A stretch of DNA of 46,094 bases from positions 1 through 46,094 of the forward strand of contig JAUXPL010000046.1 of assembly GCA_030683605.1 (NCBI GenBank), in the 5' to 3' direction. This DNA is from Candidatus Altimarinota bacterium (GTDB lineage: Bacteria > Patescibacteriota > Gracilibacteria > BD1-5 > UBA6164). Position numbers and translations under genes: made by a program. Of the stretch, positions 1 through 9,668 are shown one piece after another. The notes below the pieces were generated by a model that ran no database searches, was not told where the DNA came from, and was given only the letters and a program-made list of their open reading frames with translations. Each line of letters begins with the position of its first letter. Position 1 is the stretch's first letter.

Positions 1-194
1 TAATAATAAAAATCTATATTTTTTAGATAAAATTTATGAAAATAATTTTTTGATTAGCTATTCTAAGCAAAAAATTTTTAAGTAAATTTTAGCAAAAAAG
101 ATAATTTTTTTATAGATGTGAGTTTTTCAGTGTTTCCTTAATATTTTAATTAAAAATAAAATAAAATTAATTAATTTTATTCAAAAAAAATAAA

Positions 195-222
195 AAATCT
201 TGTTATAAATAACAAGATTTTT
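195..222 (-). terminator. Rho-independent terminator of the LysM/CHAP gene
   Basis: A perfect 11-bp stem (AAATCTTGTTA / TAACAAGATTT) with a TAAA loop lies just past the stop at 225. An A-rich tract on the plus strand supplies the U-tail for minus-strand transcription. Positions 1-180 show no convincing gene. Confidence 0.8.
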
Positions 223-224
223 CT

Positions 225-1364
225 TTAGTCTACATATATATATCATTGAATAGTTCTATCATCTTTTGAAACTTTACGATACGTTACTTCATTCAGTCTT
301 CTATAATTCATATCACTAACTAATATTTCAGAATCAGTAACTCATGTTACAATTCATACATGACCATAAACTGGATTATATCATCTACCACTAAATTGTA
401 CAATAGCTCAAACAGATGGTGTATATCATGTAGCTACTCATTTAGCTCTAGCATTTGCCATCCATTGATTCGCATTACCTCTCCATGTAACTTTTTTATA
501 TTGAGCTACATGCCAAGTACAATTTCACCATGCAAATCAACTATTTCATCCTCATCTCTTAACTAAATTATAACTTGATGGTTGAGATATAGATTTATTT
601 CAAGTAGATTTTCAAGAATTAACTAATGCTTTTCAATTGTTTTTTGGTGCAATATAAACAGGTTTTGGTGGTGGCGGCGGTGGAGGTGGTGCTTTTTTAA
701 TTGCTCATGGTATTACAATTACTTCTCATGCTATTAATGTTCATCATTGTTCAATTCAATTTTGCTCAAATATTTTAGCTACAGCTACTTCATATTTTTC
801 AGCAATAGAAGATATAGTATCTCCAGATTTTATTTGATGTATTAAACCAGAAACTGGAGGTACTTTAATAACATCTCATGGATGTAGTGTATGTTTCTTT
901 TCAAAATTATTTGCCCAATAAATTGAATTTGTTGAAACTTTAAAATTGTATGCAATTGAAGAAAATGAATCTCATGCTTTTACCTCATAGTTAACTATTT
1001 CATTTGTTCATGCTACATCTCTTTGATCATCTAAAATTGTATTTACTGATAAAAATGAGCTTATAGATTCTAACATAGGACCTTCTCATTCTCAAGAAAC
1101 TTCTCATCAATAATATGATTCTATAATTGAAGATTCATCAATATCTCATCTATAAAAATCATAACTAGAAGTATTATACATAAAAGAAGCCAAACTTGGA
1201 TATACTGGTATAACCAAAAGAACAAAAATCAAAACAATATTGAAGTGAGAATTTGTTTTTTCTTTAAATCAGTATTTACCTACTCAAATGTTTTCTTTTA
1301 TAATCCTTAAATGCCTATTTAAACGAGCTTTAACATTTACTCTTTTGGTTCAGTTTTTAAACAT
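225..1364 (-). CDS. Membrane-anchored LysM/CHAP peptidoglycan hydrolase
   Basis: This 379-aa protein (UGA = Gly) has a basic N-terminus and one membrane segment at about residues 41-60. Two LysM-like repeats follow at about 122-166 and 172-217 (VKAGDSFSSIA and IKSGDTISSIAEKY), then a run of seven prolines. A C-terminal CHAP domain begins at about residue 260. The CHAP nucleophile cysteine is in WGNCTWHVA and the catalytic histidine in YGHVGIV. CHAP domains are Cys/His amidases or endopeptidases and LysM binds glycan strands, so a cell-wall remodelling enzyme on the outer face of the membrane is likely. It is monocistronic with its own terminator. The family call is firm; whether it acts on the cell's own wall or a host cell's is inference. 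Confidence 0.9.
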
Positions 1365-1580
1365 TTATTATTTTAAAAAATAAATAATTATTTCATTTAA
1401 TAACAATGCAATTATATTAAGATACAAATGGCTGAAGGCATTTATTTAAAAATATAGCATTGAATTTAACACAATCAATTAAATTGTATCTTTAATTTTA
1501 TAATTACATTTATGAATAATTCTATTTTAAATTCCGACTTGGAATATCCATTATATAGATATTTCAAATAAATCAACAAA

Positions 1581-1623
1581 AAATCTTATCTTGTTGTTAC
1601 ATTATAACAAAAAAATAAGATTT
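1581..1623 (-). terminator. Terminator of rplU
   Basis: AAATCTTAT pairs with ATAAGATTT and an inner TTGTT pairs with AACAA. The hairpin sits 12 nt downstream of the rplU stop on the minus strand. The stretch 1365-1580 holds no recognisable gene. Confidence 0.65.
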
Positions 1624-1634
1624 TCAAAATTTAA

Positions 1635-1946
1635 TTATGCAACTGATAAAACTTCAAGTTTAGTTAAATGAGCTCTAAAACCAGTGTTTCTAGTATATCT
1701 TTTTTTAGATTTCTTTTTAAAAACTCTTACTTTTTCACCTTTGAATTGTTCTACAACTTTGAATTCAATTTTAGATCCAGCTACCGTAGGAACTCCTACT
1801 TTAGTAGAATTACCTTCTGCATCAGAAACTAATAATGCTTCAACAGAAAATACATCATTAACTTCTTTATCTTGTCTTTTTACATCAATTATATCTCCTG
1901 TTTTAACAGTGAATTGATTTCATCCTAATTCTATTACAGCTAACAT
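1635..1946 (-). CDS. rplU: 50S ribosomal protein L21
   Basis: A 103-aa protein starting MLAVIELGGNQF, the typical L21 opening (AVIxxGGxQ), with a basic C-terminal half (RVFKKKSKKRYTRNTGFR) that contacts 23S rRNA. Length matches the family. Within the common L21-L27 arrangement rpmA would be expected next; here a terminator follows, so rplU stands alone. The start is the ATG at 1944-1946, about 30 nt from an AT-only repeat (AATTAATAATTAATA). Confidence 0.95.
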
Positions 1947-2186
1947 ACTAATAATAATTAATAATTAATAATTAATAATGAATAATCATTATTTTTATAG
2001 TCAATTTAATCTGCAAATCAAACTAACTCATTTTAAGTCAAAACTTAAAAAATCAAAACCCTAATAGTTCTCATTCCTTAATTTTTAACAATTTTTTATT
2101 TTTATAATCACTCAATAAATAACAAACAATAAGTAATTAATAATCAAAGATTATTCATTATTCATTATTCACTATTCATTAACAAA

Positions 2187-2315
2187 TGGCTGGGATGGTA
2201 GGATTCGGCGCACTTCGTGTCGGCCACCCGTTTTAATTACTCCTATTCGTCGCAATTAAATCCAGCAAAGCTGGACCCTCCTATTCGAATCCACCAAATT
2301 TGGATTCCGATTTAA
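2187..2315. repeat. Partial duplication of the tRNA-Gln 3' end plus 108-bp GC-richer insert
   Basis: Positions 2187-2207 repeat exactly the 21 bases at 2316-2336, which are the 3' end of the tRNA gene (CCA, acceptor strand, part of the T arm). The 108 bases between them are richer in G+C than the surroundings. They contain short palindromes (TCCAGC..GCTGGA and AATCC..GGATT) and no open reading frame. The layout resembles a tRNA-targeted insertion scar or a degenerate tRNA copy. Confidence 0.6.
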
Positions 2316-2390
2316 TGGCTGGGATGGTAGGATTCGAACCTACGCATAACGGAGTCAAAGTCCGTTGCCTTACCGCTTGGCGACATCCCA
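2316..2390 (-). tRNA. tRNA-Gln (anticodon UUG)
   Basis: The reverse complement begins TGGGATGTCGCCAAG and ends CTACCATCCCAGCCA. It folds into a standard cloverleaf, with acceptor TGGGATG/CATCCCA, anticodon loop CTTTGAC (anticodon TTG), T loop TTCGAAT and an encoded CCA end. CAA is the main Gln codon of this A+T-rich genome, so this is probably the chief glutamine tRNA. Confidence 0.95.
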
Positions 2391-2517
2391 AAATATATTT
2401 ATTACCTTGGAGCTTGTGTATTATATAAATATTTGTAAAAAGTCAAAATTAATTTTGTATTTTTTAAAAGTTTTATTAATATCTATTTAATAATATTATT
2501 TTTTAACTAATGAAATT

Positions 2518-2970
2518 ATGATGTGATTTATTAAATTTATGCAAAAAAGACCTACTGATACAACTATCAGAACTGCTAGAATAGTATTTGGTCTAATATA
2601 CATACTTGCACTATATTATAACTTGATAATTCAAGGATGAGCAGTGGAAACTAACTTTTTCTGGGTAGAATTATGAGAAAATAACTCTGAAGTAATTAAA
2701 TATGCTATGATGTCATTATGAATAATTCCAATATTTATGTGAGCAACTAATATATGTTTATTTAAAAAGAAACATATGAGAATAGTTCAATGATCATTTG
2801 GTATAATATTGTTCTATTTATCAGGTAAAATAGTAGAATGACCTGATTTAGATGTAGATTCTCTAGTTGCATTTATGTGATTATTCCCTCTGTTTGCTGG
2901 AATAACTGGTAAATGTATTACTTCTAATTGTTTGAAATACAAAGAAACAATAACTAAAATTAGAGTTTAG
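2518..2970 (+). CDS. Four-helix integral membrane protein, unknown function
   Basis: A 150-aa protein beginning MMGFIKFMQKRPTD. Hydrophobic segments lie at about residues 18-35, 60-80, 88-105 and 115-135. Short basic loops between them (LFKKKHMR) suggest orientation by the positive-inside rule. UGA-encoded glycines are spread through the membrane segments, as expected for a long-resident gene. ATG codons at 2518 and 2521 are adjacent; a third at 2539 would remove seven residues. I do not recognise the family. It has its own terminator, and glmS follows as a separate unit. Confidence 0.75.
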
Positions 2971-2978
2971 AAAAAATA

Positions 2979-3014
2979 AAAAAGATAGTTTTTATCATAA
3001 ACTATCTTTTTTAT
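2979..3014 (+). terminator. Terminator after the 4-TM protein
   Basis: AAAGATAGTTT and AAACTATCTTT form an 11-bp stem followed by TTTTATTTT. It separates the 4-TM gene from glmS. Confidence 0.8.
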
Positions 3015-3078
3015 TTTGCAAAAATAGAGAAAAATATTACTATACAATTGACTTAAAATAATTATTAACTAGAAAATT

Positions 3079-4902
3079 ATGTGTTGAATATTTGCGTATA
3101 ACTGAAAAAACAATTCTATTCCTTACTTGGTAGACTGACTTAGAAACTTAGAATATAGATGATATGATAGTGCTTGAATAGTTTGTGTAACTGATAAATG
3201 AGATGTATACTTGGAAAAATCAGTCTGAAAAGTATCAAACTTAGCAACAAAAATAGAAAAAAATAACGAAAAACTAGATAAATATACTAGTTGAATAGCA
3301 CATACTAGATGGGCAACTCATGGTAAAGTAACTGAATTGAATACTCACCCTCATTATTCTCAAAATGAGAGGTTTTATGTTGTACACAACTGAATAATTG
3401 AAAACTATATTCAATTAAAAGAAGAATTACAAAAAAAGTATGATTTTTATAGTGAAACAGACACTGAAGTAGTAGCTAAATTATTTGAATCACTTTTTGA
3501 TTGAAATATAGTAACAACATTGGAAAAAATAACTAAAAAATTAGTATGAGCTTATGCATTAGCTATTATTGATAATGAAAATCCAAATATTATAGTTTGA
3601 GCAAAGTTATGAAGCCCAATGATTGTATGAATATGAGAACAATGAGTATTCTTATCTAGTGATTTAAATGCACTTAGCAAAGTAGCAACAGAATTTACAT
3701 ACTTAGAAGACTATGAAACAATAGTTATAAAAGACTGAGATTATAAAGTTTTTTCTCTATGAGCTGAAGTAAATAAAACACATGAGAAAATAGATGAAAA
3801 CTTTGAAATTGCTGATAAATGAAAATTTGAAACTTACACTGAAAAAGAAATATTTGAAATTCCATCTGTACTTAGAAATGCATTAAAATGAAGAATAGAT
3901 TTTGAAACAAAAACTATCACAAATAAAACTCTTGACGATTTAAATAAAATAGAAATAGAAAATATAGAAATAATTGCTAGTTGATCAAGTTATTTTGCTT
4001 GAGTTGTATGAAAAAATTGGTTTGAGGAATTAGCATGAATAAGAACAGAAGTAAGAATATCAAGCGAATTTTTGTATGAAACATTTATACCAAACAAAAA
4101 AACACTATATGTATTTATATCTCAATCATGAGAAACAGCAGACGTAAGAGAATGAGTAAAAATGGTAAAACAAAAATGATGTTTAACATTCTGAATAGTA
4201 AATGTAGTTGGTAGTACAATTGCTAGAATGTGTGATATGTGATTGTATACTCATTCAGGTATAGAAATATGAGTAGCATCTACTAAAAATATAGTCTGAC
4301 AATTAGCTTCTCTATTAATTATGTCATTAAGTATGTGACTTAGCAGAGATTTACAAGTTCAAGAAGCTAAAAATATAATTGAAAAATTATGAGAACTAGA
4401 TAAAAAATTAGAATGATTATTAGAACAACATAATTATATAAAAACTTTGGCTAAAAAATATTCTAAATATTCTAATTTCTTTTATCTATGAAGAAATCTA
4501 GTATATTGAACAGCTTGTGAATGTAGTCTAAAAATTAAAGAATTAAGTTATATACATGCAGAAGCATATTCAACATGAGAATTAAAACATGGTCCATTAG
4601 CATTAATTTGACCAAATATTCCATGTGTTGTAATAAATCCAAAATGAATTCTCAGAGAAAAAACTATATCTAATGTAGTAGAGATAAAATCTAGAAACTG
4701 AGTAGTATTATGAGTAATAACTGCTTGAGACAGTGTAAAAGACATATATGATGATATAATTGAAATACCTAAATCACATCCTATTCTAACTCCATTTTTA
4801 CCATTAATACCTTTATGGATCTTCTCAGTAGAAGTAGCAAAAGAATTAGGTAGAGATATAGATAAACCTCAAAATTTAGCAAAAAGTGTTACAGTTGAGT
4901 AA
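3079..4902 (+). CDS. glmS: Glutamine-fructose-6-phosphate aminotransferase (isomerizing)
   Basis: This 607-aa protein converts fructose-6-phosphate and glutamine to glucosamine-6-phosphate, the entry step to UDP-GlcNAc and peptidoglycan. It starts MCGIFAY with the catalytic Cys2 of the N-terminal Ntn glutaminase domain. HTRWATHG and HNGIIENY follow in the same domain. The C-terminal half carries two SIS sugar-isomerase domains ([37 protein letters not shown]) and ends KSVTVE, the conserved C-terminal tail. Length matches the family. Nearly all glycines are UGA. The 5' gap of 64 nt after the previous terminator is too short for a glmS ribozyme. Confidence 0.97.
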
Positions 4903-4908
4903 ACAATA

Positions 4909-4942
4909 AAAAAAATGAAATATAAAATATTTCATTTTTTTT
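4909..4942. terminator. Bidirectional terminator between glmS and the PAP2-like gene
   Basis: AAAATGAAATA and TATTTCATTTT form a hairpin with A- and T-tracts on both sides. It lies between the convergent stops at 4902 and 4941 and can serve both strands. Confidence 0.75.
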
Positions 4943-5357
4943 ATACATAATACAATATTACTGCAACTATTATACCAAGAATACTTCATGCAAATGCTTC
5001 ACTTGGTAAGTGCCCTAATGATTCTTTAAATCTTTTTTCTCAGATAAATTCATTTATTGCCATAGCATGTTGTCAAGCTTCAAATCTAACATTTATTGCA
5101 TCATAAATAATAATAACAGTAAATGCCATAGATATAGCAAATAAATCATGTCATGGTCAATATTTAATAGCTACAGCTGTAGCTAATGCTACTACTACTG
5201 ATGAATGAACTGATGGCATTCATCAACTTCATAATGAAGCAGAAATATCAACTTTTCCAGTTTTTATTTTGATTGAAATACCTTTAAGAAAAACAGTAAC
5301 TACAAATGCAACAGCAGGAACCAAAATTAAATTTTGGTAATAAGAATTAAATTCCAT
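4941..5357 (-). CDS. Divergent PAP2 (DUF212) family membrane protein
   Basis: A 138-aa membrane protein with the DUF212 signature SGGMPSVHSS, followed by a long helix and a region resembling the acid-phosphatase/haloperoxidase-related fold (YDAINVRFEAGQHA, then LGHLPSEAFAG). About four membrane segments are visible. Proteins of this family are thought to be lipid-phosphatase relatives, but their activity is not settled. It is the last gene of the minus-strand run beginning with secE, 21 nt downstream of greA, and is probably co-transcribed with it. Confidence 0.85.
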
Positions 5358-5378
5358 GTTTTTTATAAAAAGAAAATA

Positions 5379-5855
5379 TTATTTAATACTAAGTATTTTG
5401 TACTCAAAAGATTCTGATTTTGCTTTAATTGTTACCTTATCTCACTTTTTCTTTCATAATAATGCATTTCATACTGGACTTTCATTTGATATCATTGGGA
5501 TCTCTGCTAATATATCAGATTCAGTAGAACCTACGATTTTAAAAGTCTCAATTTCTTTTGTTTCAACATTTTGCACCTCTACTTTTGATCACATATTAAC
5601 TTTTTCTGACTTATCACTAGTTTCTTTAATTATCTCAACTTTTTTTAATTGTTCTTCTAAATCTGATATTCTTAGTTCTACTTGTGCTTGTTCATTTCTA
5701 GCATCTTCATACTCCGAATTTTCTGATAAATCTCAAAAAGATATTGCTTCTTTTAATTTAGCTGCAATCTCAACTCTTTTAACACTCTTAAGATTTTCAA
5801 GTTCTTGCTCTAATTTAACTAATCATTCTTTCGTTAAAAAAATAGTATTAGACAT
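5379..5855 (-). CDS. greA: Transcription elongation factor GreA
   Basis: A 158-aa protein with an N-terminal coiled coil carrying the diagnostic GDLSENSEYEDARNEQ (about residues 43-58); its acidic tip reaches into the RNA polymerase secondary channel and stimulates transcript cleavage. The C-terminal FKBP-like part (SPVGNALLGKKKGD) binds polymerase. Length is normal for the family. It lies in a run with nusG and secE, so several transcription-elongation genes are grouped. Confidence 0.95.
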
Positions 5856-5876
5856 ATTTTTATAGGTTATTAAATA

Positions 5877-6560
5877 TTATTCACTTTTTAATGAATCTAG
5901 TTTTTGTTTGACTATATCATATTGAGTTTTTTCAACTTTTACTCAAAAAACAATTCACTTATCTGATATCAACATTCTAATAAATCTATCAGAAATATCT
6001 TTATTTAAATTTATATAAAATGATTTTTCTCAAAAATTATTAACCTCATTAATTTTAAATGGTAATTCAGTACTTAATACAGAAAATATATCAAATACTT
6101 CTTTATAAGTTTTAGTAGGAAATAAATATAGAGTTAAATCTTTTGAATAATACTCATAATAATTATCAGGATACTCATCTGTAATATCAAATAAATAAGA
6201 ATTTACATGCAATTTATTAATACTATAACTAGAAAATAATTCCAATATATCAAGATAATTTTTTCATAATAAAACTTCTGATTGCTTTACTTTAGATCAA
6301 TTATTTTCTTGATTATTATTTTTATCAATTAGTTTTTTAGTATTATTTATTTCTGAATTATTATCTTTTTTTTCATTTTGTAGTACTATTTTTTCATCCA
6401 TTAAACTATCACTAAAAGATTTTTCCTCTAATTTTAAACTATTATCAACTCACTTTAGTTCTTTTAAAAAATCTCTATAATCTTCAGATAAGAAATAGAA
6501 TCAAATATTTACAATAAAAATAATAATTAAAAATATTAGAAATAATATTACTTTTCTCAT
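5877..6560 (-). CDS. Single-pass membrane protein, unknown function
   Basis: A 227-aa protein with an N-terminal membrane anchor at about residues 3-24 (VILFLIFLIIIFIVNIGFYF). A low-complexity Lys/Asn/Glu-rich linker to about residue 95 follows, then a folded C-terminal part ending VKVEKTQYDIVKQKLDSLKSE. Tyrosine is frequent in the middle (DEYPDNYYEYYSK). I do not recognise the family. Its place between nusG and greA, 18 nt from the nusG stop, suggests co-transcription rather than a shared role. Confidence 0.75.
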
Positions 6561-6578
6561 AATTATTTTTTAAGAAAA

Positions 6579-7109
6579 TTAAACTTTAATATCTGAAAAT
6601 TCTATTTCTATTGGAGTATCTCTTCATAGTAAATTCACATTTATTTTCACTACTCACTTTTTATCATTTACTTCAGAAATAATTCATTCATTTCATTCAA
6701 ATGGTCATCTTATTATTAAAGCCATATCTCAAACTTTGTATTTAGTTTCAAAAGTTTCTGAATGCTCTAAAATTTTTCATTTTAATTTTTCTAATTCTGC
6801 TCAAGATACTGGTACCGGAATATTTCAAGCTCACAAAAATCATGTAACATTTGGAGTATTTCTAACTATATACCAACTTTCATTTGTAACATTCATTTGT
6901 ACTAATATATATCAAGGAAGAATATTTTTCTTTTTTGTTACTTTTTTTCCTCATGCTCTAACAGAAACTACATCATGAGTAGGTACAAATACATCTAAAA
7001 TATAATTTTCTAATCAAAAGCTCTCTCTTCTTTGAAAAAGAGAAGAACTAACATTTTCTTCTGTTCAAGAAACTACTTGAATAACGTACCATTCTGGTTT
7101 ATTTAACAT
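6579..7109 (-). CDS. nusG: Transcription termination/antitermination factor NusG
   Basis: A 176-aa protein. The N-terminal NGN domain starts KPEWYVIQVVSGTEENV and includes LPGYILVQMNV, the segment contacting the polymerase clamp. The C-terminal KOW domain reads VGDMALIIRGPFEGNEG. The family links RNA polymerase to Rho or the ribosome. It lies 18 nt downstream of secE, the usual secE-nusG pairing. Ribosomal protein L11 normally follows nusG but is replaced here by a membrane protein and greA. Confidence 0.97.
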
Positions 7110-7127
7110 ATAATTTTTTTTATAATA

Positions 7128-7313
7128 TTAAGCTGAAACTATTTTTCTCAAATATAAAATTCATTCAGAAAATGCAGTACTAAATACTAACAAATAAATT
7201 CAAAATAAAACTAAAACAATCAAAACTATCATAAAATAGTTTTTAGTTTCTTGTCTAGTAGGCCAAACAACATGTTGAAGTTCTCTAAAAGATGCTTTAA
7301 AAAATTGTATCAT
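7128..7313 (-). CDS. secE: Preprotein translocase subunit SecE
   Basis: A 61-aa protein with the amphipathic SecE motif ASFRELQHVVWPTRQET, followed by one membrane segment (FMIVLIVLVLFGIYLLVFS). SecE clamps the two halves of the SecY channel. The short single-helix form is typical of bacteria outside the enterics. It is the first gene of the minus-strand run. The upstream leader contains a TTGACA-like box at 7368-7373 and a hairpin at 7333-7368. Confidence 0.95.
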
Positions 7314-7332
7314 AATTTAAAATAATAATTAA

Positions 7333-7368
7333 TAAAAAAATGTTACAATGAAAAATCTTGTAACATTT
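7333..7368 (-). promoter_or_regulatory. Hairpin with U-tract in the secE leader (attenuator or terminator)
   Basis: AATGTTACAA (7339-7348) and TTGTAACATT (7358-7367) form a perfect 10-bp stem. On the minus strand it is followed by seven Us, so it has full intrinsic-terminator form, yet it stands only about 26 nt upstream of the secE start. It could attenuate the secE-nusG operon or end an upstream minus-strand transcript. Confidence 0.55.
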
Positions 7369-7472
7369 GTCAATAACTATAATATTTAAATATTCTAATT
7401 AGTCAAACTAAAAACTAAAAACATTCTGAATTAATTCAAAGCTTTTAGTATATAATATTATATTATGCTTTT

Positions 7473-7501
7473 TTGATTTTTTAATAAAAATATGATATAA
7501 T
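7473..7501 (+). promoter_or_regulatory. Sigma-70-type promoter
   Basis: TTGATT (7473-7478) and TATAAT (7496-7501) are separated by exactly 17 bases. Transcription would start near 7508, just before the inverted repeat at 7513 and 145 bases before the LemA-like gene. Confidence 0.6.
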
Positions 7502-7507
7502 AATTTC

Positions 7508-7630
7508 AAAGAAGATCTGAAAAAGTCACATCTAGAAGAAAACATTCTTTTTTACTAAAATTTATTCAAAAATTTTATCAAAAAAATAACAATTTTTATT
7601 CTTACTAAGGACTTTTTCAGACCTTACTTA
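7508..7630 (+). ncRNA. Possible structured RNA or long structured 5' leader
   Basis: TCTGAAAAAGTC (7516-7527) and GACTTTTTCAGA (7610-7621) pair perfectly. The pairing extends outward by three more base pairs after one A-C mismatch, enclosing an A/U-rich loop of about 82 bases. A good promoter starts just upstream and there is no ORF. A closing stem with a large internal bubble is reminiscent of 6S RNA, but no sequence signature confirms that. A cis-acting leader for the next gene is equally possible. Confidence 0.35.
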
Positions 7631-7652
7631 ATATAACTTAAAATAGAAAAAA

Positions 7653-8156
7653 ATGATTTACTTTTTAATATGAATATGAATATTATATTGTATTTTTATA
7701 ATATTTATTTATCTACTTAGTTTTAAAATAGATGAATTAGAGCAAAATATTATAAAATTATTTAATAAAAAAAATAATCAAATCCCTAGTATATATGAAG
7801 TAACTAAGGATTATTTAATGAAACATGATGATATATTCAATGAACTAATTGTTTTAAAAAAACAAGACTTTGCTGAAAATACTTTTTATAATAAATTAGT
7901 AGAAAAAACTAATACTTACAAAAGAATACATAATGAATTAAATTTTGTATTCAAAGTATGTAATAAGCATCAAAAAATAAATAAAAATCATAAATATTTA
8001 TACATTAGAGATATAATTGTTGAAGTAAGTGCAGAACTATGAAATAAACTAGAAATATATAAAAAAATAGTCAAAAAATTTAATAATCTAGTAGTAATTA
8101 AAAATATTACACTTATATGATTATTATTCCCTATTTCAAAAAAAGATTCACTATAA
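7653..8156 (+). CDS. LemA-like membrane-anchored helical protein
   Basis: A 167-aa protein with an N-terminal membrane helix (about residues 3-24) facing a helical extracytoplasmic part. NNQIPSIYEVTKDYL, with a proline before a long helix, matches the LemA core pattern (NLVETVKGY). YKKIVKKFNNLVV followed by FPISKK resembles its C-terminal helix ending in FP. LemA proteins form a three-to-four-helix bundle of unknown biochemical role. The match is from motif memory, so the family call is moderate. Confidence 0.6.
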
Positions 8157-8190
8157 AAATACTCTAATCAAATGATTAGAGTATTTTTAA
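8155..8190. terminator. Terminator after the LemA-like gene
   Basis: AAAAATACTCTAATCA and TGATTAGAGTATTTTT form a perfect 16-bp stem ending in a T-tract. It stands between convergent genes and may act on both strands. Confidence 0.85.
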
Positions 8191-8229
8191 TAATTATTTT
8201 TTGTATATATATTTATTAGAATTTATTTA

Positions 8230-8907
8230 TTAAGATTTTTTTGATTTCAACATAAATGCACCTAATCAAAGTAATATAGATAATAATAATATAATAATGT
8301 GTTCTGGACCTGTAGCTGGTAAAGCATTAGCTTCTGTAGCAACTGTATCTAAAGATTCTTCTCAAGTAGAAGTTTCAGTTCAAGCTAAATTTGTACTTGT
8401 ATTTGTTGGTTCTGATACTTCCATTGCTGCATTTAATTCAACTAATGGTTCATTACCATAATTATTAATTACTTCTTCAATAGTAGGATATTCAGTTTCA
8501 GAAACCACAAATGCTTCTGTACTATCTATTCCAGATTCTATATTATTACCACTAGCACTTTTTATAGCAATAACAGTTACTTCATATTCTTTAGTTTTTT
8601 GAGTATCTTTATCTAATGCTAACAACAATTTAGTATTATCTTTTGGATTCAACATAGAATCAACAACATTAAAAATATCCAATGAATCTGATTTGTTAAC
8701 TATTTTGAATTCTCTAACTGCATCTTCACTATCTTCTAATGCTTCTGTAAATGTTAACTCAATAGCATTTAAAGATAGAACATTAATTGATTTAATAGCA
8801 AATTCAGCAGTTTGTTCAACACTTGTAGTAGCAGCATAAGAACTTAATGTAGTAGAAAATAACAATGTAAAAATAGACATCAAAGTAAAGAATTTTTTCA
8901 TAATCAT
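8230..8907 (-). CDS. Secreted surface protein with LPATG sortase signal
   Basis: A 225-aa protein starting MIMKKFFTLMSIFTLLF with a Sec signal peptide ending near SSYAA. A beta-rich middle follows (residues about 35-130, Big/invasin-like spacing AIELTFTEAL). The C-terminus is a textbook cell-wall sorting signal: LPATG at 198-202, a hydrophobic stretch and the basic tail KSKKS. The second ATG at 8899-8901 would give 223 aa. The protein should be cleaved after Thr and attached to the wall or a pilus by a sortase; a sortase domain occurs at the other end of this window. Ligand unknown. Confidence 0.85.
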
Positions 8908-9021
8908 AAGAATTTATAAAATAAATTTGTTAGTTATTTTTTTATGTATAAACTAATAACATCATATTAAATATTTTTTATTTTATATCAAATATTTTTT
9001 TTATTTTTTATTGACATTTTT

Positions 9022-9621
9022 ATGAATTTAAAGCTAACAAAAAAAATCTCTTGATTAAATGCAAAACAAGATAAGAAAGGATTCACACTAATTGAATTAT
9101 TAGTAGCTATTGCAATAATTACTATTTTGGCTTTATGAGCAACTAATTTGGATTTAAATAGATTAAGTAATAAACAAAAACTAGAAATATTTACAAATTC
9201 GGTAAAAACTAATTATGAAACTATTAGAAATAATTCCCTATCATGAAAATGAATTTGACCAAATTTAGTTGTACCTAAAAAATGGAAAATAGACTTTTCA
9301 AAATCAAACAGTTGAACAATTTTAACAAGTTATTCAATGGATTGAACAAGTTGGACAGGTGCTTCTAGCCTAGATTTCCAAAATAATTTTGAAATATCTA
9401 CTATTAGATGTAAAGATATTAATTGAACTTTAGTTTGAAATGTTTTAAATGATACAGAAACTTGAAGTATAGAATTAGAATGAATTAAAACTGAACTAGG
9501 TTGAGATAGTTTTTGTGATGATGTTAGTTCTAAAATTATTGAAATAAGATTTTGGAATAAAATTAACGAATTTAAAACACTTGAAATAAATACTTTGAAT
9601 TGATTAGTAAGCACAAAATAA
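9022..9621 (+). CDS. Type IV pilin-like protein (prepilin N-terminus)
   Basis: A 199-aa protein with a type III (prepilin) signal. A short basic leader ending KKG20 is followed by F21TLIE25LLVAIAIITILAL, containing the required Gly(-1), Phe(+1) and Glu(+5). The rest is a globular domain rich in Ser, Thr and Asn. Prepilin peptidase should cleave after Gly20 and the helix should pack into a pilus or pseudopilus. pilB lies 0.7 kb further on the opposite strand, which fits a type IV pilus system. Major versus minor pilin cannot be decided. Confidence 0.85.
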
Positions 9622-9647
9622 TCCAGCAATTGCTGGATTATTTTTTT
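9620..9647. terminator. Terminator of the pilin-like gene
   Basis: AATCCAGCAA and TTGCTGGATT form a 10-bp stem followed by seven or more Ts, overlapping the pilin stop codon. Confidence 0.85.
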
Positions 9648-9668
9648 GAATTTTATTGATAATAAAAA

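Noticed and set aside
360-566. Plus-strand ORF over the CHAP gene
   Set aside because: It is the antisense shadow of the minus-strand LysM/CHAP gene, which has clear domains.
1947-1985. Regulatory repeat AATTAATAATTAATA upstream of rplU
   Set aside because: It is simple A+T sequence of low complexity with no recognisable promoter or operator spacing.
3015-3078. glmS ribozyme before glmS
   Set aside because: Only 64 bases separate the previous terminator from the glmS start, too short for the ribozyme, and no conserved core is seen.
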